Part shown: positions 52,113 to 56,686 of the stretch, piece by piece
Position numbering within the stretch: the stretch's first letter is position 1
How the letters are laid out: each line of letters starts with the position of its first letter
Assembly (NCBI GenBank): GCA_023229795.1
Contig: JALNYP010000022.1
Span: 1 to 56,686 of the forward strand
Length of the DNA stretch: 56,686 bases
Source of the DNA: Syntrophobacterales bacterium
GTDB taxonomy: Bacteria > Desulfobacterota > Desulfobaccia > Desulfobaccales > 0-14-0-80-60-11
Direction of reading: 5' to 3'
Notes under the pieces: model-generated
Told to the model about the DNA's origin: nothing
What the model saw: only the letters and a program-made list of their open reading frames with translations
Databases searched by the model: none
Translations under genes and position numbers: made by a program

Positions 52113-52463
52113 ATGTGCGCTGCCGAACAATCCTTTAAGAGCGAGTACCCGGGTAATTCTCCAAATCTAAGGAATGATAAGCGAATCGCAGAACCGGATA
52201 TTAAAAGTCTTGACGGCATGCTGACTATCGGACAGGTATCCAGGTTAACAGGCGTAGATAAAAATACATTGCGATACTGGGAGAAAAAATATAGTGAATT
52301 TCTTATTCCAAACCGCATAGGAACATCACAGAGACAATACTCATTGAGGGACGTTGAGATAATCAAGACAATAAAGAAGCTTCAAAATGAAGAATATCTT
52401 ACTGTAAAGGGTGTCTATCTGCGACTTAAGACTCTCTTCCCAAAGAAGAAAAATAAAACATAA
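52113..52463 (+). CDS. MerR-type DNA-binding protein
   Basis: The 116-residue protein has ~35 disordered residues and then a MerR winged helix: LTIGQVSRLTGVDKNTLRYW, a wing with RIGTSQRQYSLRDVE, and the following helix. No ligand-binding or long dimerisation part follows, and the protein ends in a basic tail (FPKKKNKT). Short MerR-like proteins act as regulators of development or metal response, or as excision factors. AAGGAG lies 5 bases before the ATG at 52113. It stands between the fibre locus and the IS remnants. Confidence 0.85.
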   Translation: MCAAEQSFKSEYPGNSPNLRNDKRIAEPDIKSLDGMLTIGQVSRLTGVDKNTLRYWEKKYSEFLIPNRIGTSQRQYSLRDVEIIKTIKKLQNEEYLTVKGVYLRLKTLFPKKKNKT

Positions 52464-52566
52464 CATTATTTTAATAATATTCATTAATTGAATTGATCCG
52501 CCGAATGGAACATCGATTTTTATTTATTATTAGAATAAATATTCCCTAAGTCGGACCAAATCTTTT

Positions 52567-52710
52567 TTACCGCCTGGGCTGAATTACCTCCATCTCCTGC
52601 TGCCATTTGTAAGGGTTTTCCTGAGATTCTTCCTTCGGTGGATTCGTTGCACAACCTGCCAATAAGTTTGCTAACATCACTATAAGAATCCCATAAATTA
52701 TATTTTTCAT
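52567..52710 (-). CDS. Small lipoprotein, 47 residues
   Basis: A 47-codon minus-strand frame begins MKNIIYGILIVMLANLLAGC, a compact signal peptide with lipobox LLAGC, and continues with a short polar tail (ATNPPKEESQENPYKWQQ). GAGAGGA precedes the ATG. The lipobox and ribosome site make it likely to be real despite its size. Small lipoproteins of this kind often assist envelope structures; the function here is unknown. Confidence 0.62.
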   Translation of the reverse strand: MKNIIYGILIVMLANLLAGCATNPPKEESQENPYKWQQEMEVIQPRR

Positions 52711-52956
52711 ATCCAAATCCTCTCTGATTATTGAATTAAAAATTAATTACAATTAGCATAATTTCTACCCTTTCCAGGCAACCCGGCTGTCTCATTCCGG
52801 TCCAGAGACCCGCAGGTTTCCATCCCCGCCTCGCGGCGAGTTCGGCTTTGTCTGATGTTGATTTTGCAAGAATTGTTCCACGATTACCGTAAAGCATCCT
52901 GATAGGATTTATAGCGTTTGCCGAAAATTCTTTCCTCAACGAGGAGTGAGTGGGTA

Positions 52957-53192
52957 TCACGCGAATCGTTCCAGTGAGCGAGTCCTTTGATTGTCCTTTG
53001 GTTGAGCCATGACCCATAAGAGGGCCTGGTCGATGCGCTCCAGCAATTGGTGCCGCGTTTTGGCGAAGAAATCGGCGAACCATTCAGCTTTGATCAGCAG
53101 CCATAAGCGTTCAATGGGGTTCAAGTCCGGCGAATAAGGCGGCAAAAACACCGGTTCGAAAGCGCCCCACTTCAAGGATTTCTTTTTCTGCT
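52957..53192 (-). pseudogene. IS630-family transposase C-terminal remnant
   Basis: The frame reads FEPVFLPPYSPDLNPIERLW and then IKAEWFADFFAKTRHQ, the highly conserved end of IS630/Tc1-type DDE transposases, where the Glu of NPIE is the last catalytic residue. The N-terminal two-thirds is missing. The fragment begins exactly at the left end of the IS1182-like element at 53193, so that insertion cut it off. Confidence 0.82.
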
Positions 53193-54980
53193 GAGGCTGT
53201 CGAAAAAGGTTTCGTTCTGATCATTTTTTTTCTGATGTTTGTCCTCACAATTCACTCCAAAAAATTACCTAAGCAATTATAATATTTAATAAATATCTTG
53301 ATTTGTGCTATCCTTGGCTAATGACTTTCCGAGAGGATAAGACATGGCCCGATATAAGACCTACGACTATCGGCAAAGAGTGCTCTTACCGGTTTCTCTG
53401 GAAGACCAGTTGATGCCTGGCACCTTGGAGTTTGCCATTCATACCCTGGTGGAAAAGCGGCTGGATATGTCCGTTTTTGACGGCAAGTACCATAATGATG
53501 AGACCGGCCGTGCCGCCTATGACCCCAAGATACTTTTGAAAGTGGTTTTACTGGCCTATTCCCGGGGATTGATTTCTTCTCGGAAGATTGAACAAGCTTG
53601 CTGGGAGAATGTAGTGTTCATTGCCTTAGCGTGTGGCCAGCAGCCTGATCACAGCACCATTGCCGCCTTTGTGTCGTCCATGAGAGATGAGATCCAGCCC
53701 CTTTTTAGAGATGTACTGCTGGTTTGTGAGGAGATGAACCTGCTGGGCGGCACCATGTTTGCCTTGGATGGCTGCAAACTGCCTTCCAATGCCTCGAAAG
53801 AATGGAGTGGCACTTTTTCCGAACTCCATAAGAAAAAGCAGAAGATTGAGGCCAAAGTGGCTCAGTTGCTGGCAGAGCAGATGCAAGCAGACCAAAACGA
53901 AGAGAACCCCCCCGAGCCCAAGGGTTCAGGCAAGAACCTGCAACAGCAGGTGAAAAAATTACAAAAGAAGGCAGCGCTGATTGAGCAATGGCTGGCCAAG
54001 AATCAGCCCAAGATTGGTGCTGTGGGTAGAGAGAAACAGAGTAATGTTACGGACAATGACTCGGCCACGATGATGACCTCCCATGGTGTCGTGCAAGGCT
54101 ATAATAGCCAGGCACTTATTGATGCCAAGCACCAGGTCATTGTTCACGGTGAAGCCTCCGGTGACGGACAAGACCATGGCCATGTCCCGCCCATGTTGAC
54201 CGGAGCCCTGGAGAACTTACAACGCCTTGGCCATGAGCCGGATTACTTTGAAGGCAAGATTTTTACCGCTGACAGCAATTACCATACCCTGGTCAATTTG
54301 CAGAAGTGCCAGGAGTTGGGGTTGGATGCCTATATTCCTGACTGCAGGTTCCGCAATCGAGACCCGAGATTTACCACCCAGAAGCGGCGCCAGGTGAGAA
54401 GATTTACCTTGCAAGACTTTCATCATGATGAAGCTTTGGACCAGTATATTTGCCCCAACGGGAAGATTCTTAAGTTGGTGGTCAAACGAGTCCTCAACCG
54501 TGGGCACCTCTACCGCAAGTATTATGCTTCGGAAACGGATTGCCAGATTTGCCCGTTAAGACCACGGTGCATTTATGGTGTTGGTGCCAAACGCAAGCAA
54601 TTATTTGTCCCCATCAATAGCCTCTCGCATCAGATGGTGGAGAAAATTCAAACGGAGGAGGGGCGCAGAATCTACCCGCAACGACTGGCCATTGTTGAGC
54701 CCGTGTTCGCCAACATCCGGATTAACAAGCGCTTAGACCGGTTCACTCTGAGGGGAAAGATCAAAGTAAACATCCAGTGGCTGATGTACTGCCTGGTCCA
54801 TAACATAGAGAAGATCCTGAACTATGGAATGGTATATGGATAAAGCTGAAGGCAGGTGAGACCAGGTGAGCCGCTATCAATAAGGAAAAGTAGAAACCAG
54901 AAAGACCGTCACAAGCGCCAGCAAAAAAAATGCTTCAACACCAGATCACGATAGATTCAAAAGCCTTTTCCGACAGCCTC
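53193..54980 (+). mobile_element. IS1182-family insertion sequence with terminal inverted repeats
   Basis: The left end GAGGCTGTCGAAAAAGGTTT (53193-53212) and the right end, reversed, GAGGCTGTCGGAAAAGGCTT (54961-54980) match at 18 of 20 positions. They enclose one transposase gene; the element is 1788 bp. The triplet GCT lies directly outside both ends, a possible short target duplication. The element abuts an IS630 remnant on the left. The 500 bases on the right show no matching IS630 half, so the target was already decayed or a deletion followed. Confidence 0.85.
53344..54843 (+). CDS. IS1182-family transposase
   Basis: The 499-residue transposase begins with the conserved N-terminal region ALLPVSL-like (VLLPVSLEDQLMPGTLEFAI) and AYDPKILLKVVLLAYSRG. 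The catalytic centre follows with Asp in TMFALDGCKLPSN and in KIFTADSNYHT and Glu near RLAIVEPVFANI. A zinc-like cluster lies between (CQICPLRPRC). It is full length and has no stops, so the element may be active. A charged insertion of Gln/Lys-rich residues (about 160-220) forms a coiled coil, usual in this family. It starts 151 bases inside the left end. Confidence 0.93.
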   Translation: MARYKTYDYRQRVLLPVSLEDQLMPGTLEFAIHTLVEKRLDMSVFDGKYHNDETGRAAYDPKILLKVVLLAYSRGLISSRKIEQACWENVVFIALACGQQPDHSTIAAFVSSMRDEIQPLFRDVLLVCEEMNLLGGTMFALDGCKLPSNASKEWSGTFSELHKKKQKIEAKVAQLLAEQMQADQNEENPPEPKGSGKNLQQQVKKLQKKAALIEQWLAKNQPKIGAVGREKQSNVTDNDSATMMTSHGVVQGYNSQALIDAKHQVIVHGEASGDGQDHGHVPPMLTGALENLQRLGHEPDYFEGKIFTADSNYHTLVNLQKCQELGLDAYIPDCRFRNRDPRFTTQKRRQVRRFTLQDFHHDEALDQYICPNGKILKLVVKRVLNRGHLYRKYYASETDCQICPLRPRCIYGVGAKRKQLFVPINSLSHQMVEKIQTEEGRRIYPQRLAIVEPVFANIRINKRLDRFTLRGKIKVNIQWLMYCLVHNIEKILNYGMVYG

Positions 54981-55142
54981 GCTATCTATCAATCCTTATA
55001 AAATTAATCAAAGTGGTTTGATATGAATATCATATCGTTACGTAAAACCCTGGCGACATTTAAAGTTTTAGTCCCAAGTGTTAGGTCTAAATTGATCTCG
55101 ATTTGATGATGGTCAGCTCAAATTTTGGTCAATACGGCTTAA

Positions 55143-55910
55143 TTACACCACCTGGTTGATGACCCTCACGGTTTCCATCAGCCCCGGCTGCATTACGTCA
55201 ACCAAGGCGATATTGAGACCGGCCCCCGCCAGAACCCCCAGCGCCGCCTCCTCTACCCGCACGGGGTAGGTGTGTCGGAGACCGCTGCGCAGATTGGAGA
55301 GTCCCGCCATGGTCCGGACCGGCTCGGGCCAGACCTCGCCCCCGGCCAGGAGGCGTACGGCCTTGACCACCGCCGCGGTCTGCTCCCAGGCGTCGGGCCA
55401 GGTGAGGTTGGGCAGGACCGGGTCAAAGATCAACTGGGAGTCGTTCAGCCCCGCGGCCAGGGCGTGCTCCCTGAGCTCCAGGGCCAGGGTGATCTTGCCT
55501 TCGAGCCCGGCCGCGGGAAAAGAGCGGGCATCCAGGAGCAGGAGCACCAGATCGGTCCGGTGAGCCGCGGCCAGGGGCAGAATCTCCCGGAGCTTGTCAT
55601 TCTCCAGGGTGCAGGCGTTGAGGATGGGCGGCTGCCGGCAGACCGCCAGCCCCCGGGCCAGGACCCGGGCGTCGGGGCTGTCCAGGATGAGGCGCAGCCG
55701 GGTGGCCTCCTGCACCGCGTCCACCATAAAAGCCATGCGGTCATGGCGCCGGGGCGGGAGAAAGCCGGGGTTGATATCGATCAGGTGGGCGCCGGCCTGC
55801 TCGGCTCTACGGGCCAGTTCCTGAAGAGGCTTGGGGTCAAGGAGGTCCAGCGCCCGGGCCACCGCGGGATTCAGGATATTGAGGTTATCCGCGGCAATGA
55901 TCAGAGGCAT
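55143..55910 (-). CDS. Dihydropteroate synthase-like methyltransferase (AcsE/MeTr type)
   Basis: The 255-residue TIM barrel has the pterin-binding family pattern: AADNLNILN at the first strand, AGAHLIDINPG, LILDSPDAR, PILNACTLEND, and GLSNLRSGL near the end. The Asp and Asn residues that hold the pterin ring (DINPG, DSPD, N in NACT) are in place. In acetogens and sulfate reducers AcsE moves a methyl group from methyltetrahydrofolate to the corrinoid protein of acetyl-CoA synthesis. The barrel also serves related methyltransferases, so the exact acceptor is not fixed. Its start overlaps the end of the fchA-like gene by 10 bases. Confidence 0.85.
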   Translation of the reverse strand: MPLIIAADNLNILNPAVARALDLLDPKPLQELARRAEQAGAHLIDINPGFLPPRRHDRMAFMVDAVQEATRLRLILDSPDARVLARGLAVCRQPPILNACTLENDKLREILPLAAAHRTDLVLLLLDARSFPAAGLEGKITLALELREHALAAGLNDSQLIFDPVLPNLTWPDAWEQTAAVVKAVRLLAGGEVWPEPVRTMAGLSNLRSGLRHTYPVRVEEAALGVLAGAGLNIALVDVMQPGLMETVRVINQVV

Positions 55911-56494
55911 GGCTCTCTCCCCTGAAGCTCATCCCGGACCTTTAGATAGGTATCTTCAGCCGCGGCGAGCGCCTGCGCCAGTTCCCGAGTCCAGTGAGCG
56001 CGGCCGGAGCCTGCGGGCAGCAGCGGCAGGTTGGCCCGGGCAATATGGTGCGCCCCCCGGAAGGCCGCGCCCAGCAGTTCGCAGGCGACCAGCAGGTCCG
56101 AAAGCAGGTGCAGCCGGCACCGGGACCCGGCTTGGGCCAGCCAGAGCAAGCCTTCCCGAGCCTGCTCCATGATGTGCAGGGGACAGGCCACCGCAGCTTC
56201 CAGGGCGGCAGCAAGCTCTCCCGGAACGCCGGATTTTCTGGCCCGGGATAGGTGAAAATAGGCCCGGATGTCCTCCTCCTGGAGCAGCGCCAGGGTCTCG
56301 GCCACCCGCTGCACCTGCTCTAAGAGAGCTTCCCAGAAGAAGCCAGGCCCCTCTGCCGTCCGGGGACGGCGAGCCTCGAGCCGCACCACTTTTCCCAGCA
56401 ACGCTACCCCCAGGGCGGCGCCATGGGCCGCGGCCGCGCCGCCGCCGGGGTCGGGCCGGGCCCGGGCCAAGGCTTTCAGAAAGGCTGACTCCAT
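55901..56494 (-). CDS. fchA: FchA-type methenyltetrahydrofolate cyclohydrolase/cyclodeaminase
   Basis: The 197-residue all-helical protein has the family signature PDPGGGAAAAHGAALGVAL near its start. These enzymes (formiminotetrahydrofolate cyclodeaminase family) interconvert methenyl- and formyl-tetrahydrofolate or remove ammonia from formimino-tetrahydrofolate. Next to a methyltetrahydrofolate methyltransferase gene the first role, in the methyl branch of the Wood-Ljungdahl pathway, is the more likely. The ATG at 56494 follows GGAG by 4 bases. GC content is markedly higher than in the neighbouring IS region. Confidence 0.85.
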   Translation of the reverse strand: MESAFLKALARARPDPGGGAAAAHGAALGVALLGKVVRLEARRPRTAEGPGFFWEALLEQVQRVAETLALLQEEDIRAYFHLSRARKSGVPGELAAALEAAVACPLHIMEQAREGLLWLAQAGSRCRLHLLSDLLVACELLGAAFRGAHHIARANLPLLPAGSGRAHWTRELAQALAAAEDTYLKVRDELQGREPCL

Positions 56495-56686
56495 ATTTCT
56501 CCGCATATAGCGTTTGCCATAAATTCATTCCACTTGCTGATTTTTAAATCCCCCTAAATCCAATACTGTTCACTTAATTATCTTAATTGCCAATTGGGGG
56601 TTGAGTTTGAACATTGGATCAGAGCCGCGACGCCGCAGAGGGAAATTGCTCATCTTGCGCTTGACGGCTCGTGGGTTGCGCCGATT

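Noticed and set aside
52736..53083. 115-codon minus-strand frame overlapping the IS630 remnant
   Set aside because: Overlaps the clearly conserved IS630 frame and shows no family pattern.

Overview
The window reads as a piece of a Desulfobacterota (deltaproteobacterial) chromosome, probably a strict anaerobe. This is inferred from gene content: a glutaredoxin plus ferredoxin-thioredoxin reductase operon, an AcsE-like methyltransferase next to a FchA-type cyclohydrolase (one-carbon/Wood-Ljungdahl chemistry), an abundance of sensor kinases, sigma-54 control and broken transport genes. No rRNA, tRNA or CRISPR array was seen, and no phylogenetic test could be run.

Layout. 1-4.7 kb is a decayed accessory strip: kinase fragments, a double-frameshifted TRAP T-component gene, a frameshifted tyrosine recombinase and an intact HEPN/nucleotidyltransferase toxin-antitoxin pair. 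4.9-13 kb holds membrane proteins (DUF4239-like, a site-2 protease with CBS domains, a ClC channel with an apparent internal deletion), a di-haem peroxidase-like cytochrome, an aldo/keto reductase and a ROK sugar kinase. 13-21.5 kb carries a hybrid kinase split over two overlapping frames, the Grx/FTR redox pair, a Cache-PAS kinase with its response regulator, and a beta carbonic anhydrase. 21.5-36 kb is a transport and signalling block: a symporter fused to a periplasmic solute-binding domain, a histidine-phosphatase protein, a PEP-synthase-like protein, two divergent CBS proteins, two large ion transporters and a KdpD/KdpE-like pair. A lone rplY (L25) follows.

The most interesting region is 37.4-52.7 kb. 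Four secreted proteins (44039-44905, 44920-45744, 46616-47227, 48660-49397) carry Asn/Gln/Gly-rich repeats built around the motif GIGQSNQSAGNMNNQ. With them are a C39-type cysteine peptidase, a lipoprotein ending in a related module, several tiny secreted proteins, and at some distance an outer-membrane beta-barrel. The set parallels the Pseudomonas Fap functional amyloid system (repeat subunits, FapD C39 peptidase, FapF barrel) and, less closely, curli, but the subunits look different. Three excellent sigma-54 promoters, a sigma-54 activator with no sensory domain, a FlgM-like protein and two NarL-type regulators (one with a degenerate receiver) suggest tight control. I propose a sigma-54-regulated extracellular fibre locus that seems undescribed; this is inference from sequence pattern.

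The right end (53-56.5 kb) has an IS1182-like element next to an IS630 remnant, then the acsE-like/fchA pair on the minus strand.
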